Translations under genes and position numbers: made by a program
IMG/VR virus record: IMGVR_UViG_3300006737_000043
Location: 1 to 54,099 of that record
Source of the DNA: a virus
DNA length: 54,099 bases
Direction: 5' to 3' (one strand)
Notes under the pieces: generated by a model
What the model saw: the letters and a program-made list of their open reading frames with translations, nothing else
What the model was told of the DNA's origin: nothing
Databases searched by the model: none
Part shown: one piece after another, positions 45,122 to 51,526 of the stretch
How positions within the stretch are numbered: position 1 is the stretch's first letter
Layout of the letters: the number at the start of each line of letters is the position of its first letter

Positions 45122-45397
45122 TGATAAAAGATTGGTTGGGAGAGCTCAAAGGTGCCCTCCCTAAACCTTGTACAAATTATACTCTTGATGAGTGCATGAG
45201 TTACGCATTAGGATTAACAACGTACTCAAGAACAGTGACAACACCGTTGATAACAATGAACTTGTTCATAGTAAAGTAAAATAAAAGAATGTATCTACCT
45301 GTTAGTGGTCATAGATAGAAAATACCATATACATATATCATATGAGATGATAGTGAACCAAACAGATAGCCCGAAGGCTACCTGAGAGGTTAGTACG
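45122..45397. other. Gene-poor stretch with strong hairpins
   Basis: No gene above 30 codons is visible. It holds a UUCG-capped hairpin (45363-45384), an 8-bp hairpin at 45138-45145/45154-45161 with an 8-base loop, and a 22-codon minus-strand frame starting MNKFIVINGVVTVLEY (45204-45272) that might be translated. The sequence is GC-richer than the rest of the window near the hairpins. Confidence 0.4.
45363..45384 (-). terminator. UUCG tetraloop hairpin at the 3' end of the 143-aa gene
   Basis: On the minus strand a 9-bp stem (one G-U pair) is capped by C(UUCG)G, an exceptionally stable tetraloop, 14 bases after the TAG stop. No strong T run follows, so it may protect the mRNA 3' end or cause partial termination. 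Confidence 0.5.
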
Positions 45398-45829
45398 CTA
45401 AACAGCGACCATAGTTGCTCCTGTCTGCTTGTGCATACCAACAAAGGCTTTCGTTAGTAGACCAAGACAGTCGTTCAGAGCTTGTACGCCTCCGTTAGAC
45501 TCTGCTCTGTAGTTAGTGTCGCTACATAAGCTGGCCATACGCTGACTAATAGACTTGCTGACAACGATGTTGCTCTCCCAGTCCTCACAAGAGAACCAGA
45601 TAGTAGCACGTCCGTCAGCTGATAGACGAAGCTTGCCGCCGTCTTCTACAGATGTAAGACCTAACGAAGAGACGAAGTTACCTTTAGCACGAAGCTTGGT
45701 AAGGAACTCGACGATAGGTACCCTGTTAGTAAAGTACTCTGCTGAACTGAGAGACTGTACCTCCCTACCGTTAGCTTTGATGTCGTTGAATAAAGCAGTA
45801 AATGCTTGAGTGTTTGTAGCTGATGCCAT
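45398..45829 (-). CDS. Codon-optimised protein of unknown function (143 aa)
   Basis: A 143-aa soluble protein beginning MASATNTQAFTALF, with an IWFSCEDWESN segment and three Cys. No family recognised. Its codon use differs sharply from its neighbours: Arg is mostly CGT, and C-ending Asn, Phe and Asp codons are common, as in highly expressed bacterial genes, while other phage genes mostly use AGA. It stands alone between a terminator upstream (45983-46009) and a UUCG hairpin downstream. This suggests very high expression or a different origin. Possibly an early takeover protein or an abundant ssDNA/RNA-binding factor, but this is speculation. Confidence 0.75.
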   Translation of the reverse strand: MASATNTQAFTALFNDIKANGREVQSLSSAEYFTNRVPIVEFLTKLRAKGNFVSSLGLTSVEDGGKLRLSADGRATIWFSCEDWESNIVVSKSISQRMASLCSDTNYRAESNGGVQALNDCLGLLTKAFVGMHKQTGATMVAV

Positions 45830-45844
45830 AACTGAAACTGAATA

Positions 45845-45982
45845 CTACCTGGTTAGTTGGCGAAATTGCCACAAAAGACCACGGGGGTAGTGCCCGTTGG
45901 CCCAAGCAATTGCCGGGGTAGCTATAGGTATTACCAGCGGTCTCTTCCACATGAGTTTTTCAGATCCTGGGTAGGGGGACAT
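45845..45982 (-). CDS. Possible leader ORF (45 aa)
   Basis: A 45-codon minus-strand frame that begins on the base after the terminator T run. It is Pro/Trp-rich with a hydrophobic middle (LVIPIATPAIAWANG), and its DNA is about as GC-rich as the following gene. It ends 15 bases before the 143-aa gene. The same stretch forms a strong hairpin (CCAACGGG with CCCCGTGG), so it may instead be a structured 5' leader. Confidence 0.3.
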   Translation of the reverse strand: MSPYPGSEKLMWKRPLVIPIATPAIAWANGHYPRGLLWQFRQLTR

Positions 45983-46009
45983 AAAAAACCCCCGCACTTT
46001 ATACGGGGG
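45983..46009 (-). terminator. Intrinsic terminator after the 106-aa gene
   Basis: On the minus strand CCCCCG (46004-46009) pairs with CGGGGG (45989-45994), followed by six T (45983-45988). Upstream in the same RNA are two small hairpins, at 46064-46082 and 46085-46099. Confidence 0.85.
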
Positions 46010-46117
46010 CATTTCTTCTAAAAGAAAGTAACCAAAGAAAAAAGGAGGTAGAAGAAATTATTAATTAGCTACGATTGCTAATCAGTAGCGCAAAGCTACG
46101 ACATAATTTTTTAAAAG

Positions 46118-46438
46118 TCAAGCTCCACAGCTTAAACATTCCTCCTGGTCTAGATCACATCTTTCCATAGACTTAATCTTTTCCTCAGCTTCTGCTAACT
46201 TATCTGTGTCTATAAAGTTGGGTTCATCCCAGTCAGTTGGTTCGACATCTTCTGTTACCGACAGTAGTTCCCATGTTTCAAGGTCTAGTTCTTTGATCTG
46301 TGCTAACAGTTCTTGCCAACGAGCATCAGCTGCTTCGTGACTACCTAGGTCATATGCATTGTTCATATGCAGGTTTGCCCAGATTCTTGCGTTTTCTTTT
46401 AGTAGCGCATCTACTTTTTCTCTTATGTTACTTTCCAT
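46118..46438 (-). CDS. Acidic hypothetical protein (106 aa)
   Basis: The start is the ATG at 46438 (MESNIREKVD); the longer frame would need a TTG inside the terminator. The 106 residues are Glu/Asp-rich and end with CDLDQEECLSCGA, a possible metal-binding tail. It is flanked by intrinsic terminators on both sides, so it is expressed as its own unit. Function unknown. Confidence 0.65.
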   Translation of the reverse strand: MESNIREKVDALLKENARIWANLHMNNAYDLGSHEAADARWQELLAQIKELDLETWELLSVTEDVEPTDWDEPNFIDTDKLAEAEEKIKSMERCDLDQEECLSCGA

Positions 46439-46451
46439 AATACTAATGGAC

Positions 46452-46483
46452 AAAAAAACTACTGGAGGTTGACCCCCCAGTAG
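46452..46483 (-). terminator. Intrinsic terminator after the 89-aa gene
   Basis: On the minus strand CTACTGG (46477-46483) pairs with CCAGTAG (46459-46465), followed by seven T (46452-46458). A competing GGAGG/CCTCC pairing with 46493-46497 is possible. Confidence 0.85.
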
Positions 46484-46501
46484 TTAGATATGCCTCCTTT
46501 T

Positions 46502-46771
46502 TTATTTAAGATTATTAAAATATAGTCGTCTCACTATATCACCCAGGAAGTTTTCGTCTAGAAGCTCATTGATCTTGTCTCTGATCTCCCCACTAGTTGC
46601 ACCATGTAGGTCTTTTTCTTCGAGTTCTTTGGTCCACTCGAGTAATTGTGCGACTACAAGGACAAAGTATGGCCCATGTAAACTACATAGGTATTCATAC
46701 TCTTCATCGGGTAGGGGAAATACAATTAATCCTCTAGTTTCTTCTTCTAATGGATGTCTTAGATTTGACAT
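46502..46771 (-). CDS. Hypothetical protein (89 aa)
   Basis: The start is set at the ATG at 46771 (MSNLRHPLEEE), because the preceding TTG is part of a TATATTTG -7 box only 3 bases away. The 89-aa protein is soluble and acidic, with a PYFVLVVAQLLEWTKEL helix. It has its own promoter-like box and its own terminator, so it is a monocistronic unit. Function unknown. Confidence 0.7.
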   Translation of the reverse strand: MSNLRHPLEEETRGLIVFPLPDEEYEYLCSLHGPYFVLVVAQLLEWTKELEEKDLHGATSGEIRDKINELLDENFLGDIVRRLYFNNLK

Positions 46772-46774
46772 ATT

Positions 46775-46782
46775 CAAATATA
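46775..46782 (-). promoter_or_regulatory. -7 box TATATTTG, 3 bases before an ATG
   Basis: A perfect TAnnTTTG match whose expected start point (about 4 bases after the final G) falls on the ATG at 46771, predicting a truly leaderless mRNA. No -33 box is clear. Confidence 0.5.
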
Positions 46783-46826
46783 CGAATTACAATTTATAAC
46801 TTATAACTAAATCGGCTAGGAAAAAA

Positions 46827-47585
46827 CTAAACGTTGTTTTTAATTTTGTATTCTAAGAACTTAGAGTACTGTTTAGTTGTAATCCTATAGCATCTTTTGC
46901 AAGACTTACACTGCATTTTTTGTTTCTCCGTGCCTGCAGTAGTAACATGGGTACCGTTGCGGATTAGGTCAACGCTGCCGCAGTTGGGACATGACCATTT
47001 GCTGCCGCCCTTGATTACTCCTGCATGAGACTTTAGTGGTACTACACCTATGATCTTCTCATACACTTGTTGTAGTAGGAGTACGTCCTGCTCGCAGTAG
47101 TCAATCATTTCTTCCATACGGCTAGCATCTCCGAATACAATGTTCTGCCATAGATCGCCGTCTACCTTTATTTTTTCTCCTAGACCAAAATACTGACCGA
47201 TATCATTTAGTCTATTAGAAGGTAAGTTTAAATTAGAGCGGACTGACTTTAGTGTGTCTAGTGTTTGCCATCTAGGTACGTTATGGACTCCGTGGTAAAG
47301 TGCTCTTGTTCTAACCCAAGGTATATCGAAGCGATCTCCGTTATGTCCTACAATTTCGTTAGCTGTGTTCATTATCTTAACGAATTCCTTGATTAGTTTC
47401 TTGTCATCTTTTTTATTGCCCCAGTCCAATGTATGGACTTCTTCCTCTTCTTGCCATTTATACGAGACGCAAATAATTTTTGCATGTTCTATTACATTAT
47501 TGTAACTTAATCGAGTCCTCCAGTGAGGACGCCAGAACCATCCTACACAAGGACTGGTTTCTATATCGAAAAATAGTCGTTTCAT
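46827..47585 (-). CDS. DEDDy 3'-5' exonuclease with C-terminal zinc ribbon
   Basis: A 252-aa protein. The exonuclease core shows FDIET at the N-terminus (Asp7, Glu9), VGHNGDRFD near residue 80 and DYCEQDVLLL near 167, the DEDDy set of RNase H-like exonucleases. The C-terminus has CPNCGSVDLIRNG and CKSCKRC, a four-Cys zinc ribbon. Possibly single-strand DNA processing or RNA-related repair. It is separate from the polymerase, which has its own exonuclease. It is the first minus-strand gene beside the divergent late region. Confidence 0.88.
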   Translation of the reverse strand: MKRLFFDIETSPCVGWFWRPHWRTRLSYNNVIEHAKIICVSYKWQEEEEVHTLDWGNKKDDKKLIKEFVKIMNTANEIVGHNGDRFDIPWVRTRALYHGVHNVPRWQTLDTLKSVRSNLNLPSNRLNDIGQYFGLGEKIKVDGDLWQNIVFGDASRMEEMIDYCEQDVLLLQQVYEKIIGVVPLKSHAGVIKGGSKWSCPNCGSVDLIRNGTHVTTAGTEKQKMQCKSCKRCYRITTKQYSKFLEYKIKNNV

Positions 47586-47600
47586 AAATTAATTTTTAGG

Positions 47601-47840
47601 TTGTTAGCAGTAGTAAAGCCACAGGAAGATGAGTTGATCAGAATAATATCTGATGACTTATTATCTTTGGTCATACTTTCTGATGAAGTAGGATTATGTT
47701 TAGATTGGATATCTAACATCGACACAAAGTTAGGGATAAATTTTCACACAATTTGTTATGTGAATAAAGATTTTTATATATTTGTGCTTGAAAGAACACA
47801 AGAGAGCAATGAAATCTTACCCTTTACAGGTCCCAACTAA
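47601..47840 (+). CDS. Doubtful ORF with TTG start (79 aa)
   Basis: A 79-codon frame with no ATG, only TTG-type starts. Its composition looks protein-like (INFHTICYVNKDFYIFVLE). It contains the -7 box at 47777 and overlaps the next gene's start. It may be a real gene with an unusual start or only the divergent promoter region. Confidence 0.25.
   Translation: MLAVVKPQEDELIRIISDDLLSLVILSDEVGLCLDWISNIDTKLGINFHTICYVNKDFYIFVLERTQESNEILPFTGPN
47752..47784 (+). promoter_or_regulatory. Bacteroidota-type promoter for the terminase/portal operon
   Basis: A TTTG -33 element (47752-47755) and TATATTTG -7 element (47777-47784) are separated by 21 bases, the complete Bacteroidota promoter layout. It lies 24 bases before the ATG at 47809. 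This is the only site in the window where both elements are convincing. Confidence 0.6.
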
Positions 47841-48393
47841 CAAAGATAGAATCTATGATCAATTTTTGGCGATCATAAATTTTTTGGTATACGAGGTTGA
47901 CGGCTCAGCTACAAAAGCTAGTCCTCTTACAAACAAAGAACTTTCAGTATTAGCTAGTATTATGTACTACAATGACAAGTATCGTAATCTCCCACAGCCG
48001 GAGAGGTCAGAGTATATTATGAGTACTGACATTAGAAGAAAGATTAGAGAGAAACTAGATTTAAAAGCTAATCATCTTAATAATATTATTGCTAGGTTAA
48101 AACAAAAGAACTACTTAGGTAAGCCTGTGTTGAAAGATTCACAGCTATCGCCAGTTCTTGACATATACTTAGATGATGATATGTCTATAGAGTTTAAGTT
48201 AAATTATGCAGAACTACCAAAAGAGCCAGAGCCAGTTGATAGAGATCCTATCCCAGAAGTACAAACTGAGTCCCGAGAGAGTAAGCAGTTTGCTAGCGAT
48301 GATGGGAAAATTTACAGTATCAAAAATGTCGGAGATCAAGAAGGGGGAGGACAATCTGTTCGACCCGGAGACAGCCCTGACGATTCACATTAG
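47809..48393 (+). CDS. Putative winged-helix protein upstream of the terminase (194 aa)
   Basis: The start is the ATG at 47809 (MKSYPLQVPTNK), 24 bases after the -7 box. The middle (LTNKELSVLASIMYY, then LDLKANHLNNIIARLKQKNY) resembles a winged-helix DNA-binding domain. The C-terminal 50 residues are acidic and probably disordered. First gene of the packaging operon. A regulatory or small-terminase-like DNA-recognition role is inference. Its tail overlaps the 65-aa gene by 92 bases. Confidence 0.7.
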   Translation: MKSYPLQVPTNKDRIYDQFLAIINFLVYEVDGSATKASPLTNKELSVLASIMYYNDKYRNLPQPERSEYIMSTDIRRKIREKLDLKANHLNNIIARLKQKNYLGKPVLKDSQLSPVLDIYLDDDMSIEFKLNYAELPKEPEPVDRDPIPEVQTESRESKQFASDDGKIYSIKNVGDQEGGGQSVRPGDSPDDSH

Positions 48394-48499
48394 TCTATTT
48401 GGTAAGTTTATTCCTAAGAAAGCTAGGATGCATAAAGTTCGCCAGACCATGGCAACACTAAAGAAAAAGAATGCTATCAAGAAGAACAGAAATATTTGA
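48302..48499 (+). CDS. Small conserved late protein (65 aa)
   Basis: The start at 48302 (MGKFTVSKMSEIKKGED) is preferred over 48206, which would add a long overlap. The protein has a FDPETALTIHISLFGKFIP core and a very basic C-terminus (KVRQTMATLKKKNAIKKNR). Both ends overlap neighbours in other frames. No family recognised. Confidence 0.6.
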   Translation: MGKFTVSKMSEIKKGEDNLFDPETALTIHISLFGKFIPKKARMHKVRQTMATLKKKNAIKKNRNI

Positions 48500-48986
48500 T
48501 ACAGAGCGTAATTACTGGGAGGTGTTTCCTGAAGTGAAGCATCATGCTCAGTTTGGTCTTACATATAAAGGAGATAAGACAAAGAAAAAAACAACGTCTT
48601 CTAAAACTATGTGGGCTTTGCACCTTGTATGTCATCCGAAGTCTCTAATGTACTATGATCCAAATAAGCTAGAGAATGTAAAAGGTTTACTTCCTAAGTC
48701 GTGGGACTGGGAGTCAGACTCAGAGAGTAGTATGTTAGAGACTTACAGGGGGTTAATGCTTACAGAGGCACAGAAGGCTCTAGCGGACTGGGACGAGATG
48801 ATAAAGAAAAGATCTGCTTACCTAAAGAATCAAGAGTATGATTTAGAGAATGGGGGCGATCTTGATAAGCTGCACAGAAATACATATGCTATCTATAAAG
48901 ATTACCAGAAGATCTGTGACGAACTAACTAACGAAGAAAATTCTAATATAAATTCGCTTTCATTATCAGAGAGCGGTGAAATCTAA
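48471..48986 (+). CDS. Hypothetical packaging-operon protein (171 aa)
   Basis: A 171-aa charged protein with KTMWALHLVCHPKSLMYYDP in the first third and a long helical second half. It overlaps the 65-aa gene by 29 bases. Genes at this place in crAss-like phages precede the large terminase. A small terminase role is possible but no motif shows it. Confidence 0.75.
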   Translation: MLSRRTEIFDTERNYWEVFPEVKHHAQFGLTYKGDKTKKKTTSSKTMWALHLVCHPKSLMYYDPNKLENVKGLLPKSWDWESDSESSMLETYRGLMLTEAQKALADWDEMIKKRSAYLKNQEYDLENGGDLDKLHRNTYAIYKDYQKICDELTNEENSNINSLSLSESGEI

Positions 48987-48991
48987 AACAA

Positions 48992-49342
48992 ATGAGTAAG
49001 AAGAAAACTAGTGCGCCGGCAAGCCACCAAGTAACCCTGCAGAAGATCAACGCGATCGGAAAAGAAATGCAAGACTTTAACCTTAAAGCTACAGAAGCTG
49101 TAAACTACCAGAATGGTATGATACAGGTTTTACAACTAGTAGTAGATAAGATGCTAGAAGAGAATGTAGAAGTTAAAGACTTTGTAGATTTTGACGAAGA
49201 GAAGTTTAGAGAAGAGTATGGATTCTTGTTTAGAAACTATTTTATGCATACTGAAACAGGTAAGATTATTAAAGTAGTATTTCCAGAAGTAGAAGAAGAA
49301 GAACCAGAACTCGAAGATGAACTTTTGGACGACAGTAAATAA
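48992..49342 (+). CDS. Small acidic-tailed protein upstream of the terminase (116 aa)
   Basis: A 116-aa protein with a Lys-rich start, a helical middle and a strongly acidic tail (VEEEEPELEDELLDDSK). Its last 26 bases overlap the start of the large terminase, so the two are probably co-translated. It could be a terminase partner. Unrecognised. Confidence 0.7.
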   Translation: MSKKKTSAPASHQVTLQKINAIGKEMQDFNLKATEAVNYQNGMIQVLQLVVDKMLEENVEVKDFVDFDEEKFREEYGFLFRNYFMHTETGKIIKVVFPEVEEEEPELEDELLDDSK

Positions 49343-51503
49343 TTCGTCTTTTGTTCTGCCTGAGATCCCTAATCTTCATCCTATAGCTGACCGCTATGAG
49401 TATCGAGATTTTTGGAAACTCCAGAAGAGAAGAATAATTGAAGGGCATTGGGAATCTGGTAAATGGATTCCCGGCCCTTTGTATTATTATATAAACTTCC
49501 ATAATATTCTTGTAGAAGATCCTAGGACTCTTGCCCAGAAACCTGGCAAGCCTTGGCTACGTGATATAGACTGGGAGTTGTTTCTTATCTATGAAGAGTG
49601 CCGAGGGTTCTCGGGATTTACAGATGATACTGAAATAACCTGTAATAGATTTCTAGGACCAGACCGAGCGTCTATTGAAGAGATGGGAATGTTGACTCAG
49701 TACATTTCTTTAGGTGTAATACGAGAAGAAGATTTAACAAAGAAGTATATGCCTGCTCGAGCGTACCTAAGAACTATCCATGACAAAAACTTAGGCAAGC
49801 CTTTATACCAAAACTCAGCTAAGAATCTTATATCTATACAGGCCCGTGGAGGTGGTAAGTCATATGCATCCGCAGGTATTGGGGCACATAACTGGCTAAC
49901 AGGAGGTGCTATAGACTATGATGAATATCTACGAGCTAAGAAAAATAAAAGACCGCTTACATCAGATACAGTTATAGGAGCTATTGATTCTAAATGGTCA
50001 GGTCCACTACTAGATAAGATTTTGTTTGGTATGCGTAATCTACCTGGTGAGTTTGAGTACGAGTCTTCTATATTCCCTAGTCCGCTGTATAAAGGATGGT
50101 CAGGGTCAAAGAAAGAAGGATCGTTTCTTAAGAATGTAGACGGCTCATATCTATACCATAGAACTTTTAGAAATAATCCGCTAGCAGGTAATGCAGGTCG
50201 TCCTAACCTAGTAATGCTAGATGAGATTGGTTTCTTTGATATTCTTGTAGAAACTATTGGTGCATTAGAAGGAGCAGAAGCATCGAAGATGTTTAAGCGC
50301 CAGGTGCTATGGATGTTAGGTACAGGTGGTTATACTCAAGGGGGATCTGTATTATTTGCAGAGAATGTATTCCGTAATCCAGACCAATACAACTGCTTAG
50401 CGTTTGATGATACTTTTGAGTCTAGGGGTAAGATAGGATACTTTGTGCCTGTAATTCAGACTCGTAACAAGCATAAGAAAGGGCCTAATCTTATTACAGA
50501 CGAAAGCTCTGCTATGATGGAGGAGGATGTTGCAAGAGATAAGAAGCGTAAAGATCTTACTAGATATCAGGTACATATTATTAATAATCCACTTCTACCT
50601 TCTGAAGCATTCCTTGTAACAGAGGGTACTAGATTTCCTACTGTGTTACTCAAAGATCAACTATCAGAGGTGCTAGGAGGTAAGAAGAAAAGATTCCTAG
50701 ATGCTGCTTACAAGGGGTGGTTAAAGTTTAATGACAAAGAAGAGGTATACTTTGAGACAGTCCAGGATCAATTACCTATACGTACATTTCCTCTAGACAG
50801 GACTGAAAGAAAGCAAGGCTTAGTAGAACTATATGCAAAGCCTAAAAGGAATGAAGAAGACGAAATAGACTCTAGAAGATATATAGCGGGTATTGACGTT
50901 GTAGATAAAGCAAAAGCTACTACAGATTCTTTACCTTCTATTATAGTCTTTGATAGATTAACTAGAACTATTGTGGCAGAATATACGGGACGTACAGATG
51001 ACCCAAAGTTTTTCTACGAAGTTTGTAGACGTTTACTTATGTATTATAAGGCTACAGGTATGTACGAGCAGAACTTTATAGGTTTGTTTAATTATTTTGT
51101 GCAGAACAATTGTACATACTTGTTAGCAGAAACTCCATACCAACTTAGAAACTCTGATACATATAAGGTAGGAAGTAATACATCTAAAGGAATTTATAAC
51201 TCAGGTAGAATTAACGATACAGGACTAGATTATATTAACTCTTGGTTAATGGGGCCTATTTCGCCTAATAACGATAATTTAGTTTTAACTACTGTGTTAT
51301 CGCCAGCATTACTAAAAGAATTGATTAGATGGAATCCAAAAGGTAACTTTGACCGAGTTTCTGCATTAATTATGTTGTTTTGGTACGATGAAACTATGCA
51401 TAAAGCAAAAAAAGACCACACAGAGAAGAGAATGACCTTCTTAGAAAACAAATACTTTACAAAAAGAGGCGTATCTTCCTCAAGAAAAAGATTTTTTGAT
51501 TAA
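49317..51503 (+). CDS. terL: Terminase large subunit
   Basis: A 728-aa packaging motor. Walker A is QARGGGKSY at about residues 175-183 with Lys181. Walker B is VMLDE at 299-303 with the catalytic Glu303. The nuclease domain starts with YIAGIDVVD, where Asp527 is the first metal-binding carboxylate. The ATPase hydrolyses ATP to pump DNA into the prohead, and the nuclease cuts the concatemer. The gene overlaps the acidic 116-aa protein and is followed 23 bases later by the portal. Confidence 0.93.
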   Translation: MNFWTTVNNSSFVLPEIPNLHPIADRYEYRDFWKLQKRRIIEGHWESGKWIPGPLYYYINFHNILVEDPRTLAQKPGKPWLRDIDWELFLIYEECRGFSGFTDDTEITCNRFLGPDRASIEEMGMLTQYISLGVIREEDLTKKYMPARAYLRTIHDKNLGKPLYQNSAKNLISIQARGGGKSYASAGIGAHNWLTGGAIDYDEYLRAKKNKRPLTSDTVIGAIDSKWSGPLLDKILFGMRNLPGEFEYESSIFPSPLYKGWSGSKKEGSFLKNVDGSYLYHRTFRNNPLAGNAGRPNLVMLDEIGFFDILVETIGALEGAEASKMFKRQVLWMLGTGGYTQGGSVLFAENVFRNPDQYNCLAFDDTFESRGKIGYFVPVIQTRNKHKKGPNLITDESSAMMEEDVARDKKRKDLTRYQVHIINNPLLPSEAFLVTEGTRFPTVLLKDQLSEVLGGKKKRFLDAAYKGWLKFNDKEEVYFETVQDQLPIRTFPLDRTERKQGLVELYAKPKRNEEDEIDSRRYIAGIDVVDKAKATTDSLPSIIVFDRLTRTIVAEYTGRTDDPKFFYEVCRRLLMYYKATGMYEQNFIGLFNYFVQNNCTYLLAETPYQLRNSDTYKVGSNTSKGIYNSGRINDTGLDYINSWLMGPISPNNDNLVLTTVLSPALLKELIRWNPKGNFDRVSALIMLFWYDETMHKAKKDHTEKRMTFLENKYFTKRGVSSSRKRFFD

Positions 51504-51508
51504 TTTTG
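51501..51508 (+). promoter_or_regulatory. -7 box TAATTTTG before the portal
   Basis: TAATTTTG fits TAnnTTTG, lies at the terminase stop and is 18 bases before the portal ATG. It may give the portal gene a separate late transcript. Confidence 0.4.
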
Positions 51509-51526
51509 CAACTTAAGTAGATTATC

